From Lysobacteraceae bacterium (GTDB taxonomy: Bacteria; Pseudomonadota; Gammaproteobacteria; Xanthomonadales; Xanthomonadaceae): a stretch of 34,196 nucleotides of DNA. Under the pieces are notes generated by a model. That model made no database searches and had not been told where the DNA came from. It was given only the letters and a program-made list of their open reading frames with translations. Positions 10,719-18,931 of the stretch are shown here, piece by piece. Location: NCBI GenBank assembly GCA_003241895.1, contig QBLY01000025.1, positions 1 to 34,196 on the forward strand. The letters are read 5' to 3'. Position numbers and translations under genes: made by a program. Each line of letters starts with the position of its first letter. Within the stretch, counting starts at the first letter, position 1.

Positions 10719-10724
10719 ATTATA
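10719..10724 (-). promoter_or_regulatory. -10 element TATAAT, probable leaderless promoter
   Basis: A perfect TATAAT on the minus strand ends 8 bases before the ATG of the DedA/PAP2 gene. Transcription would start at or within about 2 bases of the start codon. The intervening bases are CTCCCCCC, with no ribosome-binding site. No good -35 hexamer is seen at 16-18 bp. Confidence 0.55.
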
Positions 10725-10778
10725 GGCTTGCCTTCACGGCGCCCGGTTTACACTTCGTGACTAGTTCAGGAGCAATCC

Positions 10779-11627
10779 ATGTCCAGTCTGCGCGGCAAGA
10801 CCCTTTTCATCACCGGTGCCTCACGCGGCATCGGCCTGGCCATCGCCCTGCGCGCGGCCCGGGACGGCGCCAATGTCGCCATCGCGGCCAAGTCCGGCGT
10901 GCCCAACCCCAAGCTGCCCGGGACCATCCACACGGCCGCGGCGGCGGTGGACGCGGCCGGCGGGCACGGCCTGGGCCTGCAGTGCGACATCCGCGAGGAA
11001 GACCAGGTGGCTGCCGCCGTGGCGGCCACGGTGGCGCGCTTCGGCGGCATCGACATCCTGGTCAACAACGCCAGCGCGATCTGGCTCAAGGGTGCGCTGG
11101 AAACGCCGATGAAGCGCTTCGACCTGATGCAGCAGGTGAACAGCCGCGGCAGCTTCCTGTGCGCCCAGCACTGCCTGCCGCACCTGCTCAGGGCCGCCAA
11201 CCCGCACATCCTCACGCTGGCGCCGCCGATCAACCTCGACCCCAAGTGGTGGGGTCCGCACACCGGCTACACCCTGGCCAAGATGGGCATGAGCTTCGTC
11301 ACGCTGGGGCTGGCGGCCGAGTTCGGCCCGCAGGGCGTTGCGGTGAACGCGCTCTGGCCGCGCACCGTGATCGCCACCGATGCGCTGAAGATGATTCCCG
11401 GCGCCGATGCGCAAGCGGGGCGCACGCCCGAGATCATGGCCGACGCGGCCCACGTGATCCTGACCACGCCCTCGCGCGAGTTCACGGGCCGCTTCATGGT
11501 GGATGAAACGGTGCTGCGCGACGCCGGCGTCACCGACTTTTCCGGCTATGCCGTCGACGCCAGCCGGGCGCTGCTGCCCGACTTCTTCCTGGACGACCCC
11601 GAACTCGAGGAGGCCCTGCGCGGATGA
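10779..11627 (+). CDS. Short-chain dehydrogenase/reductase, HSDL2-like
   Basis: A 282-residue SDR oxidoreductase. The cofactor motif TGASRGIG is at 12-19, NNAS at 96-99, Asn121 in QVNSRG, and the catalytic pair Tyr164/Lys168 in YTLAKMG. The segment LAPPINLDPKWW before the tyrosine resembles the HSDL2 subgroup, but the usual catalytic serine position holds Ala148. The ATG has AGGAG 6 bases upstream. The gene diverges from the DedA/PAP2 gene with a 68-base spacer, and its stop overlaps the glyoxalase start (ATGA), so the two are co-translated. NADP(H)-dependent carbonyl or acyl metabolism is likely; the substrate is unknown. Confidence 0.9.
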   Translation: MSSLRGKTLFITGASRGIGLAIALRAARDGANVAIAAKSGVPNPKLPGTIHTAAAAVDAAGGHGLGLQCDIREEDQVAAAVAATVARFGGIDILVNNASAIWLKGALETPMKRFDLMQQVNSRGSFLCAQHCLPHLLRAANPHILTLAPPINLDPKWWGPHTGYTLAKMGMSFVTLGLAAEFGPQGVAVNALWPRTVIATDALKMIPGADAQAGRTPEIMADAAHVILTTPSREFTGRFMVDETVLRDAGVTDFSGYAVDASRALLPDFFLDDPELEEALRG

Positions 11628-12043
11628 AATACCTGCATGCGATGGTGCGCGTCCGCGACCTCGACGCCTCGCTGGCCTTTTTCCGCGACGCGCTGGGGCT
11701 GGTGGAAACGCGTCGCAACGACTACCCGCAGGGGCGGTTCACGCTGGTCTACCTGGGCGCGCCCGCCAACCCCGAGGCCGAAGTGGAGTTGACCTTCAAC
11801 TACGACGCCGAAGACTACGGCGGCGCGCGCAACTTCGGCCACCTGGCCTTCCTGGTGGACGACATCTATGCCGCCTGCGAGCGCCTGCAGGCGCACGGCG
11901 TCACCATCAACCGGCCGCCGCGCGACGGCCGCATGGCCTTCGTGCGCTCGCCCGACGCCATCTCGATCGAGCTGCTGCAAAAGGGCCCGGCGCTGGCACC
12001 GGCCGAGCCCTGGACGTCGATGCCCAACGTCGGCCAGTGGTAA
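11624..12043 (+). CDS. gloA: Lactoylglutathione lyase (glyoxalase I)
   Basis: A 139-residue VOC-fold metalloenzyme that isomerises the glutathione-methylglyoxal hemithioacetal to S-lactoylglutathione. All four expected metal ligands are in place: His5, Glu55, His73 and Glu116. The typical segments MVRVRDLDASLAFF, GHLAFLVDDIY and SIELLQKG are present. The length fits bacterial GloA, with a short C-terminal tail. The ATG overlaps the stop of the SDR gene by 4 bases and is preceded by GAGGAGG. Pairing with an SDR suggests shared carbonyl detoxification, which is inference. It converges on the Crp-family regulator with only 16 bases between stops. Confidence 0.93.
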   Translation: MKYLHAMVRVRDLDASLAFFRDALGLVETRRNDYPQGRFTLVYLGAPANPEAEVELTFNYDAEDYGGARNFGHLAFLVDDIYAACERLQAHGVTINRPPRDGRMAFVRSPDAISIELLQKGPALAPAEPWTSMPNVGQW

Positions 12044-12059
12044 GGCAGCGGCGCCGCGG

Positions 12060-12767
12060 TCAGTCGGGCGGCGTGTCCGACGGCAGCGAGGCCCGGTAGC
12101 ATTCGCAGGACATCGCCTCCAGGCCGGCGCGGTCGACGACGTGGATTTCGCCGCGCGAATAGCTGATCACCCCGGCCTTTTGTATCGCGCCGGCGGCGAT
12201 GGTCACCGCGCTGCGCTGCACGCCAAGCATGTCGGCCAGCAGCTCGTGGGTGAGGTGGAAGTGGTCGGCGTGCGAACGGTCGTGGGTCATCAGCAGCCAG
12301 CGGGCCAGCCTGGACTGGACGTCATGGAAGTTGGTGCACGCCGCGGTTCGCGCCGTATTGGCCTGCAGCACGAACAGCTGGCGATCCATCGCGCGCGCCA
12401 GACTGGGGCTCAGGGGCAGCTGCCTGCGAAGCCGGGCCGCAGGCATGCGCAGCGCGCTGCCGGCGCATTTCACCACCCCCAGCATGGGCACGTCGTTGCC
12501 GATGCCGAGTTCGAGCTGAAGGCCCAGCATGCCCTCGCTGCCGACCAGCACCATGTCCATGGGCGGATGGCCCGACACCGATGCCGCCAGCGAGATGCAG
12601 CCCGACAGCGGGAAATAGACATCGCGCTGGCGCTCCGCCGGATCACACAGCACCGCGCCAACGGACAGCTCCACGGGCTCCAGTGCGGCAAGCAGGCGGC
12701 GCTGCTCCTTGCGCGGGAGACTGGCGAGCAATGCGTTGGAAAATACGGCGGGGTTGGCCCGGTTCAA
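12060..12767 (-). CDS. Crp/Fnr-family transcriptional regulator
   Basis: A 235-residue regulator with an N-terminal cyclic-nucleotide-binding-like beta-barrel (about 20-125), a long dimerisation helix and a C-terminal winged helix-turn-helix (about 165-215; LTHELLADMLGVQRSAVTIAA is the recognition unit). There is no N-terminal Fnr-type cysteine cluster, so oxygen sensing by a 4Fe-4S cluster is unlikely. The ligand, if any, is unknown. The start is TTG at 12767, chosen because AGGAG sits 6 bases ahead; no ATG is nearby. The upstream 180 bases to gspN hold no gene. It could regulate its neighbours, but no operator is evident. Confidence 0.88.
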   Translation of the reverse strand: MNRANPAVFSNALLASLPRKEQRRLLAALEPVELSVGAVLCDPAERQRDVYFPLSGCISLAASVSGHPPMDMVLVGSEGMLGLQLELGIGNDVPMLGVVKCAGSALRMPAARLRRQLPLSPSLARAMDRQLFVLQANTARTAACTNFHDVQSRLARWLLMTHDRSHADHFHLTHELLADMLGVQRSAVTIAAGAIQKAGVISYSRGEIHVVDRAGLEAMSCECYRASLPSDTPPD

Positions 12768-12947
12768 GAAGCGCTCCTGGGGAGTGAAAGCGGCACAGAG
12801 GGGGCGATGTGATGCCTTGGGGTTGCCGGAGTGTGTTTCACTTGTGGGAAATCATCTGTTCGCCGCACCACAGAAAGGATATTTCCGCTGGCGGGTCCAC
12901 ACGGGCTTTCATGCCGCCGCGACGCCACGCCACTTTCCGGTCGGCGC

Positions 12948-13691
12948 TCAACGCAGCCGCCAGTCGAAGCTGCCATCGCTTCGCTCCACCGCGATCAGGC
13001 GCAGAAAGGGCGACAGCACCTGCCGATTCTCCGGCGGCACGATCATGCTGGCTTCGAAGGCCGGTGGATCGCCCGGCCGCCAGCGTCCCTCGCCGCTGAG
13101 CTGCAGCGGGCCGGTGATGGTGCGAAGTCGCGCCAGCCAGGCCTGGTCGCGGCCCTCGAACTGCAGCTCGTAGTCGCCCAGCGGCGACACCGGTGCCAGC
13201 GCCGAATCCGCCGATCGCCAGTGCATCGTTGCGCTGCCGCCCGCGTGCGCGGGCCCGAAATCCAGGCGGTCCGCCACCAGCTGCAGTTCACCGCCCATGC
13301 CCCAGGGGGCCAGCGCCGGGACCCCTGAAGCGAGCGCGGCGGCCGGCAGGCGGATGTCCACGCCGGTGAGCTCGACCCGCGACCATGACAGCGATACTCC
13401 CGAGAGTGATGCCGGCGGGCGGGTCGACAGCCGGTACTCCAGGCGCCCGGCCAGCAGGGCGGCGGGACGCAGCCGCCAGGCCACCGGCGCGGCCCACCGG
13501 GTGAGGGCGGCAGCATCGCGCAGTTCGGTGATGGCCTGCCCCGACCACATCGTGCCCTCGGCCGAAGCCAGGCGGAAGCGACCGTTGCTGGCGTCCGCCA
13601 GCATCGCGTCGAGAAGACTCGCGGGGGCGAATGCCGCCAGCGCCATGGCGTAAAGACCGGAACCGCCCGCGAGCCAGAGCCATGGCTTCAC
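12948..13691 (-). CDS. gspN: Type II secretion system protein N
   Basis: A 247-residue inner-membrane-anchored periplasmic protein, the last gene of the minus-strand secretion operon. One N-terminal hydrophobic segment follows a short WKP-type cytoplasmic start, then a beta-rich periplasmic domain with repeated patterns such as GRLEYRLSTRPPASLSG and GDYELQFEG, fitting the GspN family (PF01203). GTG 13691 is selected because it overlaps the gspM stop as GTGA; the frame is open upstream but inside gspM. GspN is not essential in many T2SSs and its exact role is unclear. Confidence 0.82.
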   Translation of the reverse strand: MKPWLWLAGGSGLYAMALAAFAPASLLDAMLADASNGRFRLASAEGTMWSGQAITELRDAAALTRWAAPVAWRLRPAALLAGRLEYRLSTRPPASLSGVSLSWSRVELTGVDIRLPAAALASGVPALAPWGMGGELQLVADRLDFGPAHAGGSATMHWRSADSALAPVSPLGDYELQFEGRDQAWLARLRTITGPLQLSGEGRWRPGDPPAFEASMIVPPENRQVLSPFLRLIAVERSDGSFDWRLR

Positions 13692-14179
13692 GGCCGGCCC
13701 GCGTTCGCCAGCGTGGCGGTGATATTGACCTTGCCGCTCGCGGGCAGCGCGTCGATCCGGCACGATTCAAGCCGTACCTGCTGCGCGGCCAAGCCTTCCA
13801 GCCACGCAAGCCAGTCGCTGAAGGCAACCGCATTGAACACCACGACCGCGTGCCCGGGATCGGGTGCTTCCAGGCTGGCAACGGCGCTGGACAACGTTGC
13901 GTCGTCCAGGCTCGACTGCACCCGTGCGCGCAGCGCCGCGGTGGGCGCGGCGGGTGGTGGCAGCGCGCGCAGTTGGGCCAGCTCGGCGGCCTGCTGGTTC
14001 ATTCGGGTCATATCGGCGCGCAGCGCCTCGACGTCCCGGCGCAGCGGCTCGCGCGACTGCAGGGCTGCACCTGCCAGCGCCAGGTAAAGCACCGCCATCG
14101 TCAGCGCCAGCACGCCCAGCCAACCCTGCCGTTCGCGCGGCGACCGCGACTGCCACAGGGCGCGCAGTGCGCCGGTCAT
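13688..14179 (-). CDS. gspM: Type II secretion system protein M
   Basis: A 163-residue bitopic inner-membrane protein. A short cytoplasmic segment (1-18, with the SPRERQGW pattern typical of GspM) is followed by one span at about 19-41, a coiled-coil-like stretch (RRDVEALRADMTRMNQQ) and a small alpha/beta periplasmic domain. GspM partners GspL in the assembly platform that ties the cytoplasmic ATPase to the pseudopilus. ATG 14179 overlaps the gspL stop as ATGA. The stop overlaps the gspN start. Confidence 0.88.
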   Translation of the reverse strand: MTGALRALWQSRSPRERQGWLGVLALTMAVLYLALAGAALQSREPLRRDVEALRADMTRMNQQAAELAQLRALPPPAAPTAALRARVQSSLDDATLSSAVASLEAPDPGHAVVVFNAVAFSDWLAWLEGLAAQQVRLESCRIDALPASGKVNITATLANAGRP

Positions 14180-15390
14180 GGCGCCTGCACCGTGATGCGC
14201 GCGATGGCGCCCGCGGTTTCCGGCGGCTGCACCCCGACCACAAGGCCCGACTGCCGCAGCCGTTGTTCGATCCCCTCCAGGCCGATGGCATCCACCCCGA
14301 CCAGCTCGATGTCCAGCCTTCCGGCCTGGTGCGACAGTGCGCGCAGGCTGCCGGCGGGCAGCCCTTCGAGGGCATCGCCGACGGGTCCGATCAGCGCAGT
14401 GAAGTCGCCTGGATCGGCCTGTCCGGCCGCGTGCCGCGCCTGCGCCAGCTGTCGCCGCATCTGCAGCGCCGGGTCGGCGACCGCCACGGCGTCGGGGAAG
14501 GCGCTGCGGAAGGTCGTTTCCAACTGCAGGCCCAGGCGGTGCTGCTCGTTGCTCATCAGCGCCCACTCGCCGAGCAACATCAGCGCATTGACCGCCAGTG
14601 CGGCACCCAGCACCCAGGCCGCCGGCCGCAGCCGCGTGCCCAGCCGTGACAGGACCTGCCAGCCTTGTCGCTCCTGGCCGAGCGCAACGCCGGCATCGGC
14701 CCCTGCCTGCGTCCAGTCGCCGGATTCACCGGCCGCGGCAGGTTCGATGGCGACGCCAAGTTCGCGCGACCAGAGCACCAGGTCGGGCATCGCCTCGGGG
14801 ACCGTTGGATGCAGCACGATCATCGAGGGCGCGGCGGCGCCGGCCCGCGCCTGCTCCAGCATCAGGCCCAGCGCAACCGGCGGCGACGACGTGCTGCCGC
14901 AGTCGGTCGCCGCGCCCTCGAACTCGCCCGTGCGCACGAAGCCTTCCATGCCGTTCCAGCGCAGGTGCCAGCGGTCGGGTTCGAAGGGAAGCAGCAGGGT
15001 TTCTGCCTGCCACTGGCACGCAGGCAGGCCGGCCGCCGCCAGCGCGTCGCGCCATGCCTGGAAACCGGCCTGGTCGAAAACCGCCAGCACATCCTGGTCC
15101 CCGGCCTTGCCCAGCCAGCGCACCTGGTTGAGCGCCGGATCGCCGGCGGTCTGGTCCTCCACCGCAAACGCCAGCGCCTGCCCGCCGGGGGTTCGCGCCG
15201 AGGGCGGCAGACGCACGCGGACGAAAAGCACCTGCGAGGCGGGCAGCACGACCTGCACGCGCCGCACATGGCGCGGCAGCGTGGAAAGTTCCCCTTCGCC
15301 CACGACGGTGTCGCCGCCCTCGTTGACCAGCGCCCAACGACAGGCGGGCGGCGGTTCGTGCAGTGAGCAGTAGAGCCGCAGCAGGGTCAC
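14176..15390 (-). CDS. gspL: Type II secretion system protein L
   Basis: A 404-residue inner-membrane protein. The N-terminal cytoplasmic region (about 1-250) is the actin-like domain that binds the GspE ATPase; it includes LPASQVLFVRVRLPP and LAFAVEDQ, both typical of GspL. One membrane span lies at about 255-280 and the C-terminal ferredoxin-like periplasmic domain pairs with GspM. GTG 15390 is chosen because it overlaps the gspK stop (GTGA) and yields the expected length; the frame stays open far upstream only by antisense-like extension into gspK/gspJ. The stop overlaps gspM. Confidence 0.9.
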   Translation of the reverse strand: MTLLRLYCSLHEPPPACRWALVNEGGDTVVGEGELSTLPRHVRRVQVVLPASQVLFVRVRLPPSARTPGGQALAFAVEDQTAGDPALNQVRWLGKAGDQDVLAVFDQAGFQAWRDALAAAGLPACQWQAETLLLPFEPDRWHLRWNGMEGFVRTGEFEGAATDCGSTSSPPVALGLMLEQARAGAAAPSMIVLHPTVPEAMPDLVLWSRELGVAIEPAAAGESGDWTQAGADAGVALGQERQGWQVLSRLGTRLRPAAWVLGAALAVNALMLLGEWALMSNEQHRLGLQLETTFRSAFPDAVAVADPALQMRRQLAQARHAAGQADPGDFTALIGPVGDALEGLPAGSLRALSHQAGRLDIELVGVDAIGLEGIEQRLRQSGLVVGVQPPETAGAIARITVQAP

Positions 15391-16295
15391 GGGACTTTGC
15401 GCCACACGACGCCGGGCCAGCCGGCGTTGTCGCGAACCAGCAGCGCCGTTCCGCGAGCCTGCGCACCGTCGAGTTCGACCGAAAGCGTGACCAGAAAATA
15501 CCGGCTGTTGACCGAAATCAGCTCGGGCGCCAGCCGCACGCCTTCGGGCAGCCGCGACACGAATCCGGTGCGGTCCAGGAACACCGCCTGGCCCCGCGCG
15601 GCAATGAGGCCGCGCGCCGCCTCCAGGCCCAGGCCGGGCACCCGCGCGGCGATGACTTCCGCGCTGGCGGTGTTGACGTTGATCGCGGTGGTGCCGGGCA
15701 GGGCGGTGACGAAGGGCCGCAGCCGCTCGCGCACGGCGGGATCGAACCCGCGCACGCGGGCCAGCTCGGCCAGGTCGATGAGCGGGCGATTGGCGGCCAG
15801 GGTGGGCGAGGACTGCGCGAGGTAGAAGGCGTCCTCGGCCCCGCCCTGGGCCTGGCCGTCGGCGTCGAGCCAGTCGCCGAGGCTGGCGGCGAGCGATTCG
15901 GGCAGGTCCAGCAGCACCAGCAGCCGCTGCAGGCAAGCCAGCTGGTCCGGGTCCACCTTGCCGTCTTGGACGAGGTTGTTGAGGTTGAATCGCGCCTGCT
16001 GGTCCTCGATGCGGCCAAGCAGCCGGCCTCCCTCCACCGGCACCGGCGGCATCTGCATCGCCCAGGGTTCGCCCGCATGATCGACCTGGCTGACGCGCAG
16101 GTCGTCGTACAAAAGCGCGCGCGACCAGTCCAGCCCGGCCTCCAGCACCCGACGGCCCTGGCCGTGGTCGATGCCCAGTTCGACCCGCCGCGCCCAGGTG
16201 CTCTGGGAAAGCATCAGCGCAGTCGCCGCCAACGCCGCCATCGCCACTACGGCCATGGCCATCACGATCGCGGCGCCGCGCGCACGCGTCTTCAT
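15387..16295 (-). CDS. gspK: Type II secretion minor pseudopilin K
   Basis: A 302-residue minor pseudopilin that caps the pseudopilus with GspI and GspJ. The short basic leader MKTRARG is followed by AAIVMAMAVVAMAALAATAL; it lacks the Glu at position 5 of the mature chain, as is normal for GspK. The large globular domain contains RFNLNNL and the helix-hairpin-helix-like region INVNTASAEVIAARVPGL, both standard. ATG 16295 overlaps the gspJ stop as ATGA, and its own stop overlaps gspL. Confidence 0.92.
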   Translation of the reverse strand: MKTRARGAAIVMAMAVVAMAALAATALMLSQSTWARRVELGIDHGQGRRVLEAGLDWSRALLYDDLRVSQVDHAGEPWAMQMPPVPVEGGRLLGRIEDQQARFNLNNLVQDGKVDPDQLACLQRLLVLLDLPESLAASLGDWLDADGQAQGGAEDAFYLAQSSPTLAANRPLIDLAELARVRGFDPAVRERLRPFVTALPGTTAINVNTASAEVIAARVPGLGLEAARGLIAARGQAVFLDRTGFVSRLPEGVRLAPELISVNSRYFLVTLSVELDGAQARGTALLVRDNAGWPGVVWRKVP

Positions 16296-16888
16296 GTGCC
16301 CACCGCGAACACGCGCACGACGCGCTCGCCCGAGCTGAGCACCAGCTGCAGCCGGACGGCGCGCGGCATCGCGGCGGAGGTTGGCGCCGCAGGCCAGGAC
16401 GAGACCCAGGCCTGGGTCCCGTCCAGGTAGTCCAACTCCAGCGAGTCCACGCCATCGAGCACGGCATGGCGCTGCGGCTGCTCGCCCGGCGCGGCATCCA
16501 GGCCCGACCACAGCCACAGCTCGATCTGCCGGTCTTCGTTGAGCGTGTAGGCGACGCGCCTGGGTGCATCCACGCCCTCCGATGACGCAAACCGACTCAG
16601 CTCGAGCCGCGGCCCCGTCTGGTTGGCGGGACGTGCCACCCACGGGGGGGCTTGGCCGCCATCGCGTCGCACCGGGCGCGGCGCCGCCATTCCCAGGTCG
16701 CGTTCGAATCGGCTGCAGAAGGCGGCCACCGACTGCCACTTCTCGGTTTCGCCGACCACGCGCTCGCGCGTATCAAGCACGGCGCCCAGCCCGCGCCAGG
16801 ACATCACCGCCAGCAGCGAGAGGATCAACAGCGCCGTCAGCAGCTCGATCAGCGTGAAGCCGCGGCGGCGCGGCGTGGCGCAGGTCAT
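16292..16888 (-). CDS. gspJ: Type II secretion minor pseudopilin J
   Basis: A 198-residue minor pseudopilin. The prepilin peptidase site is RRRG-FTLIELL (residues 7-17), with Glu5 of the mature protein present. The remaining sequence has the GspJ pattern: WRGLGAVLDTRERV in the helix, then RFERDLG and a beta domain ending in VRLQLVLSSGERV. ATG 16888 overlaps the gspI stop. Processing requires a PilD/GspO peptidase that is not in this window. Confidence 0.93.
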   Translation of the reverse strand: MTCATPRRRGFTLIELLTALLILSLLAVMSWRGLGAVLDTRERVVGETEKWQSVAAFCSRFERDLGMAAPRPVRRDGGQAPPWVARPANQTGPRLELSRFASSEGVDAPRRVAYTLNEDRQIELWLWSGLDAAPGEQPQRHAVLDGVDSLELDYLDGTQAWVSSWPAAPTSAAMPRAVRLQLVLSSGERVVRVFAVGT

Positions 16889-17292
16889 GGCGCCACCGCG
16901 GGGGGATTGACCACGAAACCGGTGACATGGGCCAGGCGGTGGTCGGGCGAGGCCGCGTCCTGCACGAAGATGTCGACGCGGCGGAAGGCGGGGTTGGGCG
17001 TGGCGATCACCTGCTCGCGCCAGGTGAAGGCGATGCCGCCCTGGTCGGCGTTGCCCAACTGCTCGCCCAGCGGCAGCCACTCGCCCCGTGCCCGGTGTTC
17101 GGCCAGGCGGTTGTCGGCGACCCAGCCAGCCAGCAGGCGACCGCGCAGGTCCTGCATGCTGTTGGTCGCCATGCCTGCAGCGCGCAGCGCCGAGAGCAGG
17201 GCGATGGCAACGATCGCCAGCGCCACAAGCACCTCCACCAAGGTGAAGCCGGTGCTGGCGCGGCATGGGTCACGGCGCAAGGGCGAGGGCAT
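16885..17292 (-). CDS. gspI: Type II secretion minor pseudopilin I
   Basis: A 135-residue minor pseudopilin that nucleates the pseudopilus tip. A 15-residue leader ends in STG, followed by FTLVEVLVALAIVAIALLSA, with Glu5. Downstream NRLAEHRARGEWLP matches the conserved GspI region. ATG 17292 is preferred over upstream in-frame starts because GGAG lies close upstream and the leader has sensible length. The start overlaps the end of gspH by 23 bases. Confidence 0.92.
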   Translation of the reverse strand: MPSPLRRDPCRASTGFTLVEVLVALAIVAIALLSALRAAGMATNSMQDLRGRLLAGWVADNRLAEHRARGEWLPLGEQLGNADQGGIAFTWREQVIATPNPAFRRVDIFVQDAASPDHRLAHVTGFVVNPPAVAP

Positions 17293-17791
17293 TTCCCACT
17301 CCTGCGCTGTCCACCACCGCGATGTCGCCAATGGGCGACCCGGCGATGGCGGACCGCGCGGTTCCCAGGCGCAGGCCGAGCGTGAACGCCAATGCCGCGC
17401 CATCGGCATTGAACTCCAGGCGCTGTGGCCCGGTGGCGGGCGTGTTTTCCACCCTCAGGTCGACGATGGCCATGCCCGAGGGCAGTTCCCGCGCCCGAAG
17501 CAGGTCGCTGCCCGCGACCGGCGTCCAGAACGAGCCCGCTTCGCGCTGCAAGAAGCCGTAGCCGGCCGGCAGCACGGTCCAGGCGATGTCGTGCCCGCCC
17601 ATCCGGGACTGCTCGCTGGCCAGCGCCAGAAGCTGCGCCAGGCGCTGTGTCTCGACGTCCAGCCGGGCCTGGTCGTCCGGCAGCACCAGCGCGCTCACCA
17701 GCCCCACCAGCAGGCCCATGATCAACAGCACCACCATTACCTCGAGCAAGGTGAAGCCCGTGCCTGTCGTCGAGGCGATGCGCGTGGCCAC
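17270..17791 (-). CDS. gspH: Type II secretion minor pseudopilin H
   Basis: A 173-residue minor pseudopilin. The leader MATRIASTTGTG precedes FTLLEVMVVLLIMGLLVGL, with Glu5 of the mature chain. The body has the GspH-like patterns LAQLLALASEQSRMGGHDI and GYGFLQRE. The start is GTG 17791 with AAGGA 7 bases ahead; it lies 12 bases after the gspG stop. Its position between G and I in the canonical order agrees with the call. Confidence 0.92.
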   Translation of the reverse strand: MATRIASTTGTGFTLLEVMVVLLIMGLLVGLVSALVLPDDQARLDVETQRLAQLLALASEQSRMGGHDIAWTVLPAGYGFLQREAGSFWTPVAGSDLLRARELPSGMAIVDLRVENTPATGPQRLEFNADGAALAFTLGLRLGTARSAIAGSPIGDIAVVDSAGVGNALALAP

Positions 17792-17803
17792 GTCCCGGTC
17801 CTT

Positions 17804-18235
17804 TCAGAGCTGCCAGGAGCCGATGTCGGCGTCCTGGCCGTCGCCGCCCGGCCTGCCGTCGGCACCCAGGCTGTAAACGTCCACTTCGCCTTTCTGGCCG
17901 GGGTAGAGATAGCGCAGCTCTTGTCCCCAAGGATCCTTGGGCACCCGGTCCAGGTAGCGGCGGTCGCTCCCGCTGACGGGCAGCGCCCCGGTGGTCGGCG
18001 GGCTCACCAGCGCCTGCAGGCCCTGCTCGGTGGTCGGATAGCGTTGGTTGTCGAGCCGGTACAGGCGCAGCGCCTGCATGGTCGAGGCGATGTCCTGGCG
18101 GGCCGCGATCACGCGCGCCTCGTCGGGGCGGCTGATGATGCGCGGCACCACCAGCATCGCCAGGATGCCGAGGATGACCACGACCACCATCACTTCCAGC
18201 AGCGTGAATCCGCGTTCGCGCGACGGACTTGGCAT
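17804..18235 (-). CDS. gspG: Type II secretion major pseudopilin G
   Basis: A 143-residue major pseudopilin, the main subunit of the periplasmic pseudopilus piston. The leader MPSPSRERG is cleaved before FTLLEVMVVVVILGILAML. The conserved core YRLDNQRYPTTEQGLQAL and DPWGQELRYLYPG is present. The Asp-rich C-terminus (SLGADGRPGGDGQDADIG) is the usual calcium-binding loop. ATG 18235 is the first gene of the minus-strand operon; its Shine-Dalgarno is weak. Confidence 0.96.
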   Translation of the reverse strand: MPSPSRERGFTLLEVMVVVVILGILAMLVVPRIISRPDEARVIAARQDIASTMQALRLYRLDNQRYPTTEQGLQALVSPPTTGALPVSGSDRRYLDRVPKDPWGQELRYLYPGQKGEVDVYSLGADGRPGGDGQDADIGSWQL

Positions 18236-18409
18236 GGCATCGGCCTGTAGGTGTGATCAGGGCAGGGCGCCCGGGCGCACGCACGGAGCGTGGCGAGCCC
18301 ATTGTCGGCGCGGCGACCTGACGACTCTGTTCGAAACCGCACATACGGTCTTGGGGATAGAATACTAGATTGTGCGCAACAGCACTTACGGCGTTGCACG
18401 TGGCCCACC
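18236..18409 (+). promoter_or_regulatory. Divergent promoter region between gspG and gspC
   Basis: This 174-base spacer drives both secretion operons outward. An AT-rich island at about 18355-18370 contains TAGAAT (18358-18363) as a plus-strand -10 candidate, and its complement offers TATTCT on the minus strand, so the two promoters may overlap. No good -35 hexamer is placed for either. Just downstream, TTGTGCGCAA at 18371-18380 is nearly symmetric and could be an operator, but this is speculative. Confidence 0.4.
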
Positions 18410-18931
18410 ATGCGAGCGGCATCGATCGATAGTTCCAGCCCGGCGCAGACGGCCCTCGTGTTCGTGCTCAACGCCGTGGCCCTGGCTTGCCTGGCCGCGG
18501 TGCTGGCATTCTGGACCTGGCGCTGGATGCTGTCCCCGCCCGAGCCACCCGCAAGCGCGGCAGCGGCGGCAGCGGTCGGTGCCGGGCGCGCCGGCGGGCT
18601 GTTCGGGGCCGCGGGTGCGACCGACGTGGTGGCGGCTGCGGCAGGTATCCGCCTGCTGGGTGTCGTCGCCGGGTCCGGCGGGCGAACCGGCTATGCGGTG
18701 ATGCAGTTCGATGGCCAACCGGTCATCGCGGTCCGGGCCGGAGCCGCCATCGCGCCGGGGCTGCGGCTGGTCGAGGTGCATCCGCGCCGGGTCATCCTGG
18801 AACGCTCCGGCACCCGCGAAACGCTCTCGCTGCCTTCGCCCGCCGCACTTGTTCCACTCTCCCCCAGCCACGAGAAGCCCATGCCCTGTGACAGCTCCCG
18901 CCAGCCCTGCGCTGGAACCTCCCCGACATGA
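18410..18931 (+). CDS. gspC: Type II secretion system protein C, short form
   Basis: A 173-residue bitopic protein that connects the inner-membrane platform with the secretin. One span (about 14-40) is followed by an Ala/Gly-rich linker and the homology region GIRLLGVVAGSGGRTGYAVM ... VHPRRVILERSGTRETLSL, which is the HR domain that binds secretin N0. There is no C-terminal PDZ or coiled coil; classical GspC is about 100 residues longer. This resembles the short GspC equivalents of xanthomonads. The frame is open upstream, but ATG 18410 gives the normal short cytoplasmic tail. Its stop overlaps gspD as ATGA. Confidence 0.85.
   Translation: MRAASIDSSSPAQTALVFVLNAVALACLAAVLAFWTWRWMLSPPEPPASAAAAAAVGAGRAGGLFGAAGATDVVAAAAGIRLLGVVAGSGGRTGYAVMQFDGQPVIAVRAGAAIAPGLRLVEVHPRRVILERSGTRETLSLPSPAALVPLSPSHEKPMPCDSSRQPCAGTSPT

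Noticed and set aside
16652-18250. 532-residue plus-strand open frame opposite gspJ-gspG
   Set aside because: The minus strand carries four prepilin-type genes with intact cleavage motifs and coupled starts.
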